A DNA stretch of 64,000 nt from the NCBI GenBank assembly GCA_919901855.1, contig CAKKQC010000042.1, positions 124,001 to 188,000 on the forward strand, in the 5' to 3' direction. A model generated the notes under the pieces. That model saw only the letters and a list, made by a program, of their open reading frames with translations, did not search any database and was not told the origin of the DNA. Source of the stretch: a bacterium. GTDB lineage: Bacteria; Oederibacteriota; CAKKQC01. A program made the position numbers and the translations under genes. Below, piece by piece: positions 53,116-62,491 of this stretch; the first letter of the stretch is position 1; each line of letters opens with the position of its first letter.

Positions 53116-54284
53116 ACCACCGGCCGGCCGTCATGTTCGGGGCTCCCCGGATCGGCCGGGACGAGATCCGGGAAGTCGTGGCCACCCTCCGCGGCGGATG
53201 GATCGGGACCGGCCCGAGGACCGCGGAGTTCGAATCCGCCTTCCGCACCTACCTGGGAGCCCGGCACGCGGTCGCGACCGGCTCGGGGACGGCCGCGCTC
53301 CACCTGGCTCTCGTGGCGGCGGGCATCCGCCCCGGCGACGAAGTCGTCACCACCCCCCTCACCTTCGCGGCCACCGCGAACGCTATCCTCGCGGCCGGCG
53401 CCGTCCCCCGGTTCGCCGACGTCGGGCTCGAGACGCAGAACATCGATCCGGAGCGGGCGGCCCGCGCCGTGACAAAACGGACGCGCGCGCTCCTCCCCGT
53501 CCACCTCGCAGGACGGCCTTGCGAGATGCCGGCCCTTCTCGCGCTGGCGAGGCGCCGGCACCTGGTCCTCGTCGAGGACGCGTCCCATGCGATCGAGGCC
53601 CTCGTCCGGGGCCGGCACGCGGGCACGCTCGGCGACTTCGGCTGTTTCAGCTTCACCCACAACAAGAACATCACCGCGGGGGAGGGCGGCGCGGTCGTCA
53701 CCCGCTCGGCGGGCTCGGCCCGACTCATCCGGATGGTCGCCGGGCAGGGCATGACCGCGAACGCCTGGCAGCGGTCCCGGCGGGGTGGATCGAGCGGCTA
53801 CCGGATCGTGGCGCCGGGGTTCAAGTACGGCATGACCGACCTCAACGCCGCGATCGGCCTGCACCAGTTGAAGCGCATCGACCGCTGGTGGCGCCGGCGG
53901 CGGGCCGTCTGGACGTATTACACGGAGCGCCTCCGGGGCCTGCCGGTCTGGCTGCCGTCATCCGGGGTCCCCGGCGGCCGCCACGCGCTTCATCTCTTTA
54001 CCGTGCACCTCGACCTCGCCCGCCTGAACGCCGGCCGGGACCGGATCCGCGCGGAACTCGCCGCCCGCGGCATCGGGACGGGTGTTCACTACGTCTCGCT
54101 TCATCTTCATCCCTACTACCGGAGCCGGTTCGGGCTTCGTCCGGACGACTTCCCGAACGCCCGCCGCATCTCCGAGCGCACGCTCTCCCTGCCGCTCTCG
54201 CCCCACCTGACCGGCGGCGAGGTGGAACGGGTCGCCGGAACGTTCCGGACCGTGCTCGAGCGCCACGCGCGCCCGGGGCGGTGA
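53112..54284 (+). CDS. DegT/DnrJ/EryC1/StrS-family sugar aminotransferase
   Basis: A 390-residue PLP enzyme that aminates keto sugars on nucleotide carriers. It has GTGPRTAEFESAF, the TGSGTAALHLALVAAGIRPG cofactor loop, LVEDASHAIEA (PLP Asp), and the Schiff-base lysine in SFTHNKNITAGEGGAVV. The aminosugar is not identified. Between the glycosyltransferase and the next membrane protein, it argues that the surface glycan carries an amino sugar. Confidence 0.92.
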   Translation: MNHRPAVMFGAPRIGRDEIREVVATLRGGWIGTGPRTAEFESAFRTYLGARHAVATGSGTAALHLALVAAGIRPGDEVVTTPLTFAATANAILAAGAVPRFADVGLETQNIDPERAARAVTKRTRALLPVHLAGRPCEMPALLALARRRHLVLVEDASHAIEALVRGRHAGTLGDFGCFSFTHNKNITAGEGGAVVTRSAGSARLIRMVAGQGMTANAWQRSRRGGSSGYRIVAPGFKYGMTDLNAAIGLHQLKRIDRWWRRRRAVWTYYTERLRGLPVWLPSSGVPGGRHALHLFTVHLDLARLNAGRDRIRAELAARGIGTGVHYVSLHLHPYYRSRFGLRPDDFPNARRISERTLSLPLSPHLTGGEVERVAGTFRTVLERHARPGR

Positions 54285-54291
54285 AGACCCC

Positions 54292-55968
54292 TTGAGCCGG
54301 CGGACCGAGCTCCTCGCCGCCGTCCTGGTGGCGGCGACGATCAGCGCCGGATGGGTCTTCGTCAACGCGGACAAGCCCCTGTCCATCGACGACCCCTTCT
54401 TCGTCTACTGGGCCCGCGCGATCTCGCCCCTGCCGGACGACCGGCCGGCGCGGTACGTGAACTGGATCAGGTTCGAGGAGCCCCTCGTCGCCGAGACCAC
54501 GCACTACATGCCGGGGTGGTCGATCCTGCTGGCGGCCGCGCGGCACGCCGTCGGGGAACGAGAGCGGGTCCTGCACTGGCTCCAGTGGCCCTTCGCGACC
54601 ATGTTTCTCTCCGCCGTGTTCCTGATCGCCCGCACGGTCGGCGCGCCCCCGTGGGCCTCGATGTTCCTGTGCGCCTCCAGCGGGGCCTTCCTCCTGCCCA
54701 CGGCGAGCCTCATGGCCGACATGCCGGCCATGGGTCTCGGCATCCTCGGGCTCGCGCTCTGGATCGCGACCCCCTCGCTCGCGGGCCGGATCGCCGGGGG
54801 CCTCCTCCTCGCGCTCGCGGGGTGGATGAAGCAGTCCGTCCTGGTCCTGTACCCGCTGCTCCTCCTGGACCCCGCCGGCGGCTTCGTGCGGCGGCCCCGG
54901 GACTGGATCATCGCCCTGATCTCGTTCGTCCTCGCCGGGCGGTACCCGGACGTGCCCCCGCACGATCCCGAGCGCTCGTCGGTCGTGGGCCACGTCCTCT
55001 GGATCCTGCAGTCCACGTGGAATCCCCTCCTGATCCGGGCCAAGATCAGCTACCTGCTGGCCGCGTCCGGCGCGTTGCTGCTCACCCCGGCGGCCTACGC
55101 GTTCGCCCTCGCGGTCCGTCGCCGGACGGAGATGCCGCGGGAGCGCCTGCGGTACCTGATGTTGTGCATTCTGTGCATACCCGTCCTCTCCGCGTTGGGT
55201 TTCTGGAAGGCCAGGCACCTGGGGGGCATGCGGCTCGCGTCCACCCCGGGCACGCTCAATGACCTCTGGTTCTACGGCGCCATCGCCCTGTTCCTCGCCT
55301 GGAGCCTCGCCGCGCTGTGGCCGTCCCGGAGCGCGACGGTCCGTTGGCTGGTCGCGTGGTTCCTGCTGGACGCCGTGGGTTCCGTGATCGGCACGTGGCT
55401 CCCCGGCGTCCGCCACCTGATCCCCGCGCTCCCGCCCCTGGTCATGTTCTTCCTCGTCGACCTGGAGCGCTCCTGCGGGGAGCGGCGGGCGCGGGCCGTG
55501 GTCGCGGTCGCGATCACCGCGAACCTGTGGCTGGGCCTGAGCCTCGCCCGCCACGACTACGCCTTCGCGGCGTGGTGCCGCGACGCCGCCGTCCGGGGCG
55601 CCGCCCGGGCCTCCGCCGCACGCGTGCCGCTCCTGACGACGGGCTCCTGGGGCCTGCGGTACTACACGGAACGCGCGGGCGGGCGAATTCTCGACCGCCC
55701 GACGGAGACGCTCCCGGCCGGCGCCCTGTTCCTGGTCCCGACCCTGACCGACCGCCGCGAACTCCCCGCCGCCCTCCGCCGACGGAGCCGCCTGGTCGAA
55801 ACCCTCGTCTCCCCGCCGTCGCGGTTCCGGGCCTGGCTCCTCCCCGTGCTCACGGTCCCGCCGGTCAGGGCGATGAGCGCCTTCCACGGCGGCAACGTCT
55901 GGTTCCCCTATGCGTTTTCCCGGGCCCCCTCGGAAACCATCCGGCTCCTGCTCATCCGTCCGCGTTGA
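54292..55968 (+). CDS. Polytopic GT39-like membrane protein
   Basis: A 558-residue membrane protein with about ten hydrophobic segments, from VLVAATISAGWVFVNA to LPPLVMFFLVDLE. It has the DDPFFVYWARAI pattern of GT-C (ArnT/PMT-like) enzymes early on, where an acidic pair is expected in the first loop. The soluble tail (~430-558) is short. TTG at 54292 is the only early start. It sits downstream of the aminotransferase and may transfer sugar from a polyprenyl donor. Confidence 0.75.
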   Translation: MSRRTELLAAVLVAATISAGWVFVNADKPLSIDDPFFVYWARAISPLPDDRPARYVNWIRFEEPLVAETTHYMPGWSILLAAARHAVGERERVLHWLQWPFATMFLSAVFLIARTVGAPPWASMFLCASSGAFLLPTASLMADMPAMGLGILGLALWIATPSLAGRIAGGLLLALAGWMKQSVLVLYPLLLLDPAGGFVRRPRDWIIALISFVLAGRYPDVPPHDPERSSVVGHVLWILQSTWNPLLIRAKISYLLAASGALLLTPAAYAFALAVRRRTEMPRERLRYLMLCILCIPVLSALGFWKARHLGGMRLASTPGTLNDLWFYGAIALFLAWSLAALWPSRSATVRWLVAWFLLDAVGSVIGTWLPGVRHLIPALPPLVMFFLVDLERSCGERRARAVVAVAITANLWLGLSLARHDYAFAAWCRDAAVRGAARASAARVPLLTTGSWGLRYYTERAGGRILDRPTETLPAGALFLVPTLTDRRELPAALRRRSRLVETLVSPPSRFRAWLLPVLTVPPVRAMSAFHGGNVWFPYAFSRAPSETIRLLLIRPR

Positions 55969-55981
55969 CCGCCCGCGGCGG
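55969..55981. terminator. Weak hairpin between convergent genes
   Basis: CCGCC and GGCGG flank a CGC loop just after the stop at 55968. Only 5 bases of stem, so low confidence. Confidence 0.25.
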
Positions 55982-55996
55982 GCCGGCCCCCTTCGG

Positions 55997-56737
55997 TCAG
56001 GGCTTGCGCACCAGGCAACAGAGGGACAGCCCGACCGGCAGGGACCCGAATCGCAGGATCACCCACTCCGACCGGAATACCGCACGGAACACGGCGTTCA
56101 GCCAGCGCGGCAGTATCAGGTTGAAGTCCGTGGTCACCGCCTTCCCCCGCACGATCCGGTCCCGGACCCACCGGACCGGCACGATCAGGGGCAGGAGGAA
56201 TCCGTCGAGGTAGGTGACGCGGACGGTCGTCAGCCCGGCCTCCCGGATCGCGCCCAGCAGACCGGCTTTACGGTACCGGCGCCGGTGGTGCGCCGCCTCG
56301 TCGTGCACGCTCCAGAGCGCGGGGAACGCGGGGACGCTCAGGAGCGCGACGCCGCCGGGCTTGAGCACGCGCCCGATCTCGCGCAGCAGGCCGACATCGT
56401 CGCCCGCGTGTTCGAGCACCTCGAGCGCCGTCACCAGATCGAACCGGCCGTCGGGGAACGGGAGCCGCTGCGGGTCCGGCTGGTGCACGATGTCGTCCAG
56501 CCCCCGCCCCTTAGCGTAGGCGACGGCCTCGGCCGAGATGTCGCACCCCGTGGCGGGTCCGAACCGGCGCAGGGCCAGCAGATTGCCCCCGGTCCCGCAG
56601 CCGATGTCCAGGATCTCGAGCGGACCCCGGGGCTTGATCCAGTGCCGGATGATCCGCACGACGATCTCGCGTTTCGCCACGTACCACCAGTACGTCTCCT
56701 CGATCGCGTACATGAGGTCGTATTCGCGCGGTTCCAT
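55997..56737 (-). CDS. Class I SAM-dependent methyltransferase
   Basis: A 246-residue methyltransferase resembling those in glycan clusters. EILDIGCGTGGNLLALRRFG is the SAM site, with ALEVLEHAGDDVGLL and SVPAFPALWSVHDEAAHH following. A hydrophobic C-terminal part (LDGFLLPLIVPVRWV) suggests a membrane-associated substrate. CATAAT lies 6 bases before the ATG. It is a single gene on its strand, divergent from the next methyltransferase. Confidence 0.88.
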   Translation of the reverse strand: MEPREYDLMYAIEETYWWYVAKREIVVRIIRHWIKPRGPLEILDIGCGTGGNLLALRRFGPATGCDISAEAVAYAKGRGLDDIVHQPDPQRLPFPDGRFDLVTALEVLEHAGDDVGLLREIGRVLKPGGVALLSVPAFPALWSVHDEAAHHRRRYRKAGLLGAIREAGLTTVRVTYLDGFLLPLIVPVRWVRDRIVRGKAVTTDFNLILPRWLNAVFRAVFRSEWVILRFGSLPVGLSLCCLVRKP

Positions 56738-56743
56738 CAGCGC

Positions 56744-56749
56744 ATTATG
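56744..56749 (-). promoter_or_regulatory. -10 element of the methyltransferase gene
   Basis: CATAAT on the minus strand, 6 nt before the ATG at 56737. Confidence 0.4.
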
Positions 56750-56802
56750 GCATGGCCGGCCGGTGGACAGCCGGGCGCACCGGAGGGGAGAATCAGCTCA
56801 CC

Positions 56803-57414
56803 GTGATCCGACTCCTGCGAACCGGCATCGAACGCCTCGTGGCCTCGCCGGGCGCCTACGCGTGGTCGCAATCCCTGAGCGATCCGTTCCGGCTCGTCCC
56901 GCTTCGCCGCGTCGTGGCCGGCATCCCCCACTCCTCCCTCCTCGATCTGGGATGCGGCAGCGGGGATCTATGCGCCATGACCGCGTCCGCCTATACCGGC
57001 GTCGACGGCTCCCCCGCCAACATCGCGTACGCCCGGCGGCATCACGGGGCCCCGGGGCGCCGGTTCGAGGTCGGGGACCTCCTCGCCCTGGACGGGAGCC
57101 TCGGCGCGCACGAGCTCGTCGTCATGGCCAGCGTGCTCCACCATCTCGCCGACGACGAGGTCCGCCGGTGCCTCGCCGGCCTCGCCGTCGTGCGGCCCGG
57201 GAGGCTCCTGGTCGTGGACATCGCCCTCGAGCGGACAGGCCCGGTCTTCCGGCGGACGATCACCCCGCTCGATCGCGGCCGCCACTTCCGGACGACCTCC
57301 GCGATTCGGGAACTGCTCACGGCGGCCGGCTGGCGAACGGAGCGCGAGACCGGATGGACCAGCTACAACCGGCTCTTCCCCTACGTGGGCCTCCTCGCGA
57401 CGCCGCCCCCATGA
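56803..57414 (+). CDS. Class I SAM-dependent methyltransferase
   Basis: A 203-residue methyltransferase. The SAM motif SLLDLGCGSGDLCAMTASAY and VDGSPANIAYA follow the fold; MASVLHHLADDEV is motif II. GTG 56803 is chosen because homology begins there and GGAGGGGAG lies upstream; ATG at 56752 would give a 51-base extension with poor residues. ATGA links it to the YfhO-like gene. Confidence 0.82.
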   Translation: MIRLLRTGIERLVASPGAYAWSQSLSDPFRLVPLRRVVAGIPHSSLLDLGCGSGDLCAMTASAYTGVDGSPANIAYARRHHGAPGRRFEVGDLLALDGSLGAHELVVMASVLHHLADDEVRRCLAGLAVVRPGRLLVVDIALERTGPVFRRTITPLDRGRHFRTTSAIRELLTAAGWRTERETGWTSYNRLFPYVGLLATPPP

Positions 57415-59705
57415 CCACGGAAGGGCCACAGCCGGTCACCGACCGCGTCGCCGTCGCCGCGCTCCTGTTCCTGTCCCTCGCCGCGTACGGACCCGGGTTG
57501 TGGCCCGGCCGGGTCCGCGCGCCGTCCGAGATCCTCGAGGGCTTCGCGCCGTGGCGCACCCCGGAGGGGCCGTCAAAGACCACCGACCCCGTACTGGCCG
57601 ATCTCACTTCCCAGTTCCATCCGTGGCTGATCCGCGCCGCGCGCGAGGTCCGCCTTGGGCGGCTCCCGCTCTGGAACCCGGATGCCTACTGCGGCCATCC
57701 CTTCGTCGGCTCGATGCAGACCGGAGTCTTCTCGCCGTTCACGGCGTTCGCTTACGTCCTGCCCCTGGCCTTCGCGATCGGGCTCGCGGCCGTGGCCCAG
57801 GCGGCCGTCGCGGGGCTGTCCATGTACTGGTTCCTGCGACTCCTGGCAGTGCCGCCACTCGCCGGACTGCTGGGAGCCATGGCGTTCATGTTCAACGGAT
57901 TCCTGGCCGGCTGGATGGGATGGTCGCTCGCGGCCAGCGCCGCCTGGACCCCGGCGCTGTTTGCCGGGATCGAGCTCATCCGCCGGGACAGGGGCTGGCG
58001 GTCCACGGTCCCGCTCTCACTCGCGACCGCCGGCCTGATCCTCGGGGGACACCCCGAGACCGCATTCCACGCCGGGTGCGTGGCGGCCTTCTACTGGCTC
58101 GTGCTGGCGTGGCGCGCGGGCGGACGGTTCCTCCTGCTGGCGGGCGCCGGCTTCGGCACCGGCCTCCTCCTCGCCGCCATCCAGATCCTGCCGTTTCTCG
58201 AGTACCTGCCGTACACGCAGACGTTCCATTGCCGGACCGACGGCGGCATCCTGTCCGTCCTTCCGCTGAAGGGCGCCCTGCTCCTGCTGACGCCCCGCTA
58301 CTTCGGCCACGCGGGTGTCGGAACCGCGTGGGACACCGACTTCTCGTCGAACTACACGGAGGTCAGCGGCACGGTGGGGCTGGTGCCGCTCCTCCTGCTC
58401 CCGGCCGCGGTCGCGGGGCTGCGCCGCGCCCGCGCCCCCTTCTTCCTCGTCCTCGCCGCCCTCGTCTTCCCCTGCGTCTACGTGCTTCCCGGCCTGCCGT
58501 TCGGCGCCTTCCTGCTCGGGATCCCCGGCTTCGCGGTCTCGGTCAACCACCGGCTCCTGCTGCTGCTGGCCTTCGCGCTTTCCGTCCTCGGCGCGTTCGG
58601 GATGGAGCGCCTGCTGGCCGGCGCCGCGTCGCCCCGGCTCCGGCGTGCCACAACGCTGTGGGCGGCCACGCTGGCGCTCATCCTCCTGGCGTCGACCCTC
58701 GGCGACCGCCCCCTGATGGAGACGGCGGATGCCTGGACCCGTGTCGGACCCCGCATCCTCCTCTCTGCAGCCCTGATCGCGGCGGGGGCGCTCCTGGTTC
58801 GCCGGATGGCGTCCCGGCCGGGTGCCGCCGGCGCCGCGCTCCTCCTGCTGGGCCTCGAGGCCGCGAGCGTCGTCCCATTCGCAGCTACCTACTGCCCCGT
58901 CGTCGCGCGCGACCGGTTCTACCCCAGGACGCCCGGTCTGGAATTCCTGGCCGCGCACGCGGGCCGGTCGCGGGTCATGATGCCGCTGGTGAACCTTCTC
59001 CAGGTATGGGAACTTGCCGAGCCGGGCGGCTACGACGCGATGAACCCCACGATCATCTCCGACCTTCTGGGCGCGCCGCCCACGGCGGGTACGCCCTGCA
59101 ACACCTTCGTCACCTGGCGTCGCCCGTGGGACTCCCCCGCGTTCGGCCTGCTCGGCGTCCGGTACGTCCTGACGCCGCCGGGATCGGCGAAGCCCGGGAC
59201 GCGGTTCCGGCTGGTCCATGACGGTCCGGATGGCCGCGTCTGGGAGTGCCTGATGGCCTTCCCGCGGGCCTTCCTCGTCCCGCACGCGGTGCGGTTCGCC
59301 ACGCGGGAGGAAGAACTCGCCGCGATCGTGGCGGGACGCGTCGACCTGCGCCGCACGGTCAGCCTGTCGGCCGGAGATGAAGACCCGGCGCCACCGGGGA
59401 CTGCGGGGCCCGACGGCCACGCCAGGATCGTGGCGTACGCGCCCAGCCGTGTCGCGATCCGGACGACCTCGTCCCATCCCGCGTACCTCGTCCTCACCGA
59501 CGCGTTCTTCCCCGGCTGGCAGGCCTCCGTGGACGGCAGACCCGGCCGCATCCTCAGGGCCGACTACGCCTTCCGCGCGGTCCGGGTGCCGGCCGGCGCC
59601 CACGAAGTCACCTTCCGATACGCGCCCGTACCCCTCCGAATCGGCGTGTGGCTGAGCATCCTGGGGCTTCTGCTCGTCGGGTTGGCGCTGTTCCTCAAAC
59701 CGTGA
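57411..59705 (+). CDS. YfhO-family polytopic membrane protein
   Basis: A 764-residue integral membrane protein. About twelve helices span the first ~490 residues, with the YfhO-type loop AFMFNGFLAGWMGWSLAAS and GGHPETAFHAGC. The C-terminal ~200 residues are a soluble domain ending YLVLTDAFFPGWQASVDGRP, the hallmark of this family, and a final helix. YfhO proteins are thought to be GT-C enzymes that modify surface polymers. The gene follows a methyltransferase (ATGA) and precedes the SGNH protein (GTGA). Confidence 0.85.
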   Translation: MTTEGPQPVTDRVAVAALLFLSLAAYGPGLWPGRVRAPSEILEGFAPWRTPEGPSKTTDPVLADLTSQFHPWLIRAAREVRLGRLPLWNPDAYCGHPFVGSMQTGVFSPFTAFAYVLPLAFAIGLAAVAQAAVAGLSMYWFLRLLAVPPLAGLLGAMAFMFNGFLAGWMGWSLAASAAWTPALFAGIELIRRDRGWRSTVPLSLATAGLILGGHPETAFHAGCVAAFYWLVLAWRAGGRFLLLAGAGFGTGLLLAAIQILPFLEYLPYTQTFHCRTDGGILSVLPLKGALLLLTPRYFGHAGVGTAWDTDFSSNYTEVSGTVGLVPLLLLPAAVAGLRRARAPFFLVLAALVFPCVYVLPGLPFGAFLLGIPGFAVSVNHRLLLLLAFALSVLGAFGMERLLAGAASPRLRRATTLWAATLALILLASTLGDRPLMETADAWTRVGPRILLSAALIAAGALLVRRMASRPGAAGAALLLLGLEAASVVPFAATYCPVVARDRFYPRTPGLEFLAAHAGRSRVMMPLVNLLQVWELAEPGGYDAMNPTIISDLLGAPPTAGTPCNTFVTWRRPWDSPAFGLLGVRYVLTPPGSAKPGTRFRLVHDGPDGRVWECLMAFPRAFLVPHAVRFATREEELAAIVAGRVDLRRTVSLSAGDEDPAPPGTAGPDGHARIVAYAPSRVAIRTTSSHPAYLVLTDAFFPGWQASVDGRPGRILRADYAFRAVRVPAGAHEVTFRYAPVPLRIGVWLSILGLLLVGLALFLKP

Positions 59706-61810
59706 AGACCGCACGCCGGCGTAACCGGACCGTCCGGATGAAACACCTCGTGATCGGGACGGCATTCTTCCTGGTCTCCCTCGCCGTCGCCACCGCGACA
59801 GCCGAAGTGGTGTTCCGGTGGTATGAGCGCGCGATCCTGACCCGAAAGCCCGGACTCGGATCGGCGGAAGTGGACCTCGCCCGCCTCGGGTTCAACGACG
59901 CCTCCGTCCCGCGCCGCAAACCGCAGGGCGAGTTCCGGGTCCTGAGCTTCGGGGATTCCTTCGCCCTGGGGATAGTCCGCTATCCCTCGACCTACCACGG
60001 CGTGGCCGCAAAACTGCTCCGCCGTGCGACGGGGAGGCCGGTGCGCATCGTCAACCTGGGCGAAGGCGGCACGACGTTCCAGCACTACATCCAGGCGTAT
60101 CGGTATTGGGCCCCGCGCCTTGAGCATGACGCCGTGATCTTCAACACCTTCATGGGCAACGACCTTCCGGAGGCCGAAACCCTTCCGCCGATGGGTGATC
60201 TGGCCAACGCCGCGATCCACACGCCCATGGGCGCCGAGCCGCCCGAACTCGCGAAGCCGGTGGCCAGGGTGCCGCACCGGTATCCTCTGCGGATGCTGGA
60301 TTACCTGCACGGCCACCTGATGGCCCTCCTCCATCCCGGGCTGGCTCGCGGCCCGGGGAGCGAGGAGGGCCTCTACCCGTGGGCCCATCCAATCCCGGGC
60401 GACCGCGAGGCCGTGTACCTGATCGAGAGCATGATGACCGTGACGTATTCCCCGGCGGAGTCGCGGAGGCTCACGACCGGCTACGGTCAGTTCGTCCGGC
60501 TCCTGCGGGTCATGGCGGACATCCGGACCCGGGGCACCCCCGTCCTCCTCGTCCTGTCGCCGAGCCAATTCCAGGTCGACCCCCGGTTCATGGACCGCGT
60601 CTCGAAGGAGAAGTCGGGGCTGGACTTCGACCTCCCGGTCTATCTCGCGCAGGACGCAGTGCGCCGGATCGACTCCGGCATCACGGTCCTGAACCTCGTC
60701 ACCGTGTTCCGCTGTGCCGCCTCCCACCGCACCAGCCTGTACGTCCGGGACAACACCCACTGGAACGTCGAGGGCAACCGGCTCGCCGGCCTCGTGATCG
60801 CCCGGTTCATGGCGAGCCACTGGCTCGGCGGCAGAGCGCCGATTCCGGCCGATCCCGTCGAGGGCTCGTGTGACCCACCCCTGCGGGGCCGTGTCGAGGA
60901 CCGGTCGCCCGCCCGGCTCGCGTCGGCCCGGATCCTGCTGGACCCCCTCCTCCTGCGAGATGCGCCGTCCGCCGGGCGGCTCGGCACCCCGTACGCGGAG
61001 CTGGTCGGAACCCCGGTCAAGGAGATCGAGGCGGGCGGACGCGTGGACGCGGTCGTGATACCCGATCCCGGGTGGGGCCGGGAAGGCCGCTTCACGGGCC
61101 GGATCGTCGCGCTGCCGGCCGCGGCCGACGGCGCCGTCGTCGGCCTCTCCCGGGGTGGCGTACTGGAGGCCGTGGTCCGCGCCCCGCGCACGGCGCCCGG
61201 GGCCTGCCGGTTCGTCGCCCGGCTGGCGGACGGCGGACCGGACGTCGAGGTCCACCTCGTATCGGTCGAGGAGGGGACGTTCCACCTCCAGCTCTTCCAG
61301 ACCGCCTCGGTGCGCCTGCCCGACGCCCGGTTGGTCCGGGATCCCGAGTCCGGGATCGAGGGCGTCCGGACGGCGGACGGCGGCGAGATGCAGATCATGC
61401 CCGGCGCGCTCCGCGCGATGCTCGAGCACGCCGTGGACCACGGGGATTTCATCGACCTGGAAGGGATCGCGGCGGTGGCGGCCCCGAGGCTCCGGCGGCC
61501 CGACGCTCTCCTCGTCTTCGCCGCCAACCGCCTTGTCTACCACGGGTGGACGGCCCGCGAGCGTCCCGGACTGGCCCAGGCCATGGGGGTGGCGGGAACC
61601 GGGTTCCGGTTCAGGATCTCGAAACGGTTTTCGGGCGATCCCGTCGCCGCCGGGATCCGCGTCTTCGCCGTCGTCGCGCCCGGTGTCGTGTCCGAGCTCC
61701 CCTACCACAAGGGCTACGCGTGGGGCCGCCCCGCCGGCCCGACCTCGATCTTCACCGACGACGTCAGGAACGCCATCCTGGCCCCGGCCCCGGCGCCCGC
61801 ACCCCGCTGA
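59702..61810 (+). CDS. SGNH-hydrolase-like membrane-anchored protein
   Basis: A 702-residue protein with one N-terminal anchor helix (HLVIGTAFFLVSLAVATA). The SGNH block is FRVLSFGDSFALGIVRYPS with the nucleophile Ser, and VRDNTHWNVEGNRLAG carries the Asp/His pair, as in AlgX/AlgJ-type O-acetyltransferases and esterases. Residues ~470-700 form a separate, unassigned region. Activity on a surface polysaccharide (O-acetylation or deacetylation) is inferred from the cluster. GTG starts in the YfhO-like stop. Confidence 0.78.
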   Translation: MKTARRRNRTVRMKHLVIGTAFFLVSLAVATATAEVVFRWYERAILTRKPGLGSAEVDLARLGFNDASVPRRKPQGEFRVLSFGDSFALGIVRYPSTYHGVAAKLLRRATGRPVRIVNLGEGGTTFQHYIQAYRYWAPRLEHDAVIFNTFMGNDLPEAETLPPMGDLANAAIHTPMGAEPPELAKPVARVPHRYPLRMLDYLHGHLMALLHPGLARGPGSEEGLYPWAHPIPGDREAVYLIESMMTVTYSPAESRRLTTGYGQFVRLLRVMADIRTRGTPVLLVLSPSQFQVDPRFMDRVSKEKSGLDFDLPVYLAQDAVRRIDSGITVLNLVTVFRCAASHRTSLYVRDNTHWNVEGNRLAGLVIARFMASHWLGGRAPIPADPVEGSCDPPLRGRVEDRSPARLASARILLDPLLLRDAPSAGRLGTPYAELVGTPVKEIEAGGRVDAVVIPDPGWGREGRFTGRIVALPAAADGAVVGLSRGGVLEAVVRAPRTAPGACRFVARLADGGPDVEVHLVSVEEGTFHLQLFQTASVRLPDARLVRDPESGIEGVRTADGGEMQIMPGALRAMLEHAVDHGDFIDLEGIAAVAAPRLRRPDALLVFAANRLVYHGWTARERPGLAQAMGVAGTGFRFRISKRFSGDPVAAGIRVFAVVAPGVVSELPYHKGYAWGRPAGPTSIFTDDVRNAILAPAPAPAPR

Positions 61811-61828
61811 CGGCGTCCGCGGCGGCGC

Positions 61829-61834
61829 TACAAT
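61829..61834 (+). promoter_or_regulatory. -10 element of the redoxin gene
   Basis: TACAAT, 36 nt before the ATG at 61871. Unlike most here, this transcript would have a real leader with a strong ribosome site. Confidence 0.45.
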
Positions 61835-61857
61835 GACGTCTGTATACGTTCATCCCT

Positions 61858-61865
61858 GAGGAGGT
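61858..61865 (+). promoter_or_regulatory. Strong ribosome binding site of the redoxin gene
   Basis: GAGGAGGT, 5 nt before the ATG at 61871. It is the clearest Shine-Dalgarno site in the window. Confidence 0.75.
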
Positions 61866-61870
61866 ATCCC

Positions 61871-62467
61871 ATGGCATTCACGCTCGAGATCGGCCGGACC
61901 TGCCCGGACTTCAAACTTCCCGCCACCGACGGCAAGGCGTATTCGCTCGCGGACTTCCAGGACGCGAATGCGCTCGTCGTCTTCTTCACCTGCAACCACT
62001 GCCCCTACGTGACCGGGTCGGACGAGCACACCCGGCGAACCGCGGAGCGATTCGCCGCCAAGGGCGTCCGGTTCGCCGGGATCAACGCCAACAGCCAGCG
62101 CACATACGCCGAGGACGGGTTCTCGCACATGGTCGCCCGGATGAAGGAGAAGAAGTTCCCCTGGGTCTACCTTCGCGACGAGGCCCAGGACGCCGCCCGC
62201 GCGTTCGGCGCCCTGCGCACGCCGCACTTCTACGTCTTCGACCGCGCCCGGAAACTCGTCTACACGGGCCGCGGGATGGATAACCCCATGCGCCCCGTGG
62301 AGTCGACCACGTTCGACCTCGACCGCGCGCTCGACGAGGTTACCTCGGGGAAGCCCGTGAGCGTGCCCCTCAGCAATCCGGTCGGGTGCAACGTGAAGTG
62401 GGACGGCAAGGCCGAACACTGGATGCCGCCCGACGCCTGCGATCTCGTCCTCCCGAAGAAGAAGTAG
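61871..62467 (+). CDS. Thioredoxin-like (AhpC/TSA family) protein
   Basis: A 198-residue redoxin. [16 protein letters not shown] opens the domain, [16 protein letters not shown] carries the CxxC-type active site (CNHC), and [21 protein letters not shown] gives the cis-Pro end. Peroxiredoxin or thiol oxidoreductase activity is likely. It has its own promoter and strong ribosome site and stands alone between convergent genes. Confidence 0.9.
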   Translation: MAFTLEIGRTCPDFKLPATDGKAYSLADFQDANALVVFFTCNHCPYVTGSDEHTRRTAERFAAKGVRFAGINANSQRTYAEDGFSHMVARMKEKKFPWVYLRDEAQDAARAFGALRTPHFYVFDRARKLVYTGRGMDNPMRPVESTTFDLDRALDEVTSGKPVSVPLSNPVGCNVKWDGKAEHWMPPDACDLVLPKKK

Positions 62468-62470
62468 CAC

Positions 62471-62488
62471 CGCGCCCCTTCGGGCGTG
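62471..62488. terminator. Probable bidirectional terminator
   Basis: A seven-base stem (CGCGCCC with GGGCGTG, including one G-T pair) and a CTTC loop between converging stops at 62467 and 62492. Confidence 0.45.
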
Positions 62489-62491
62489 CCC

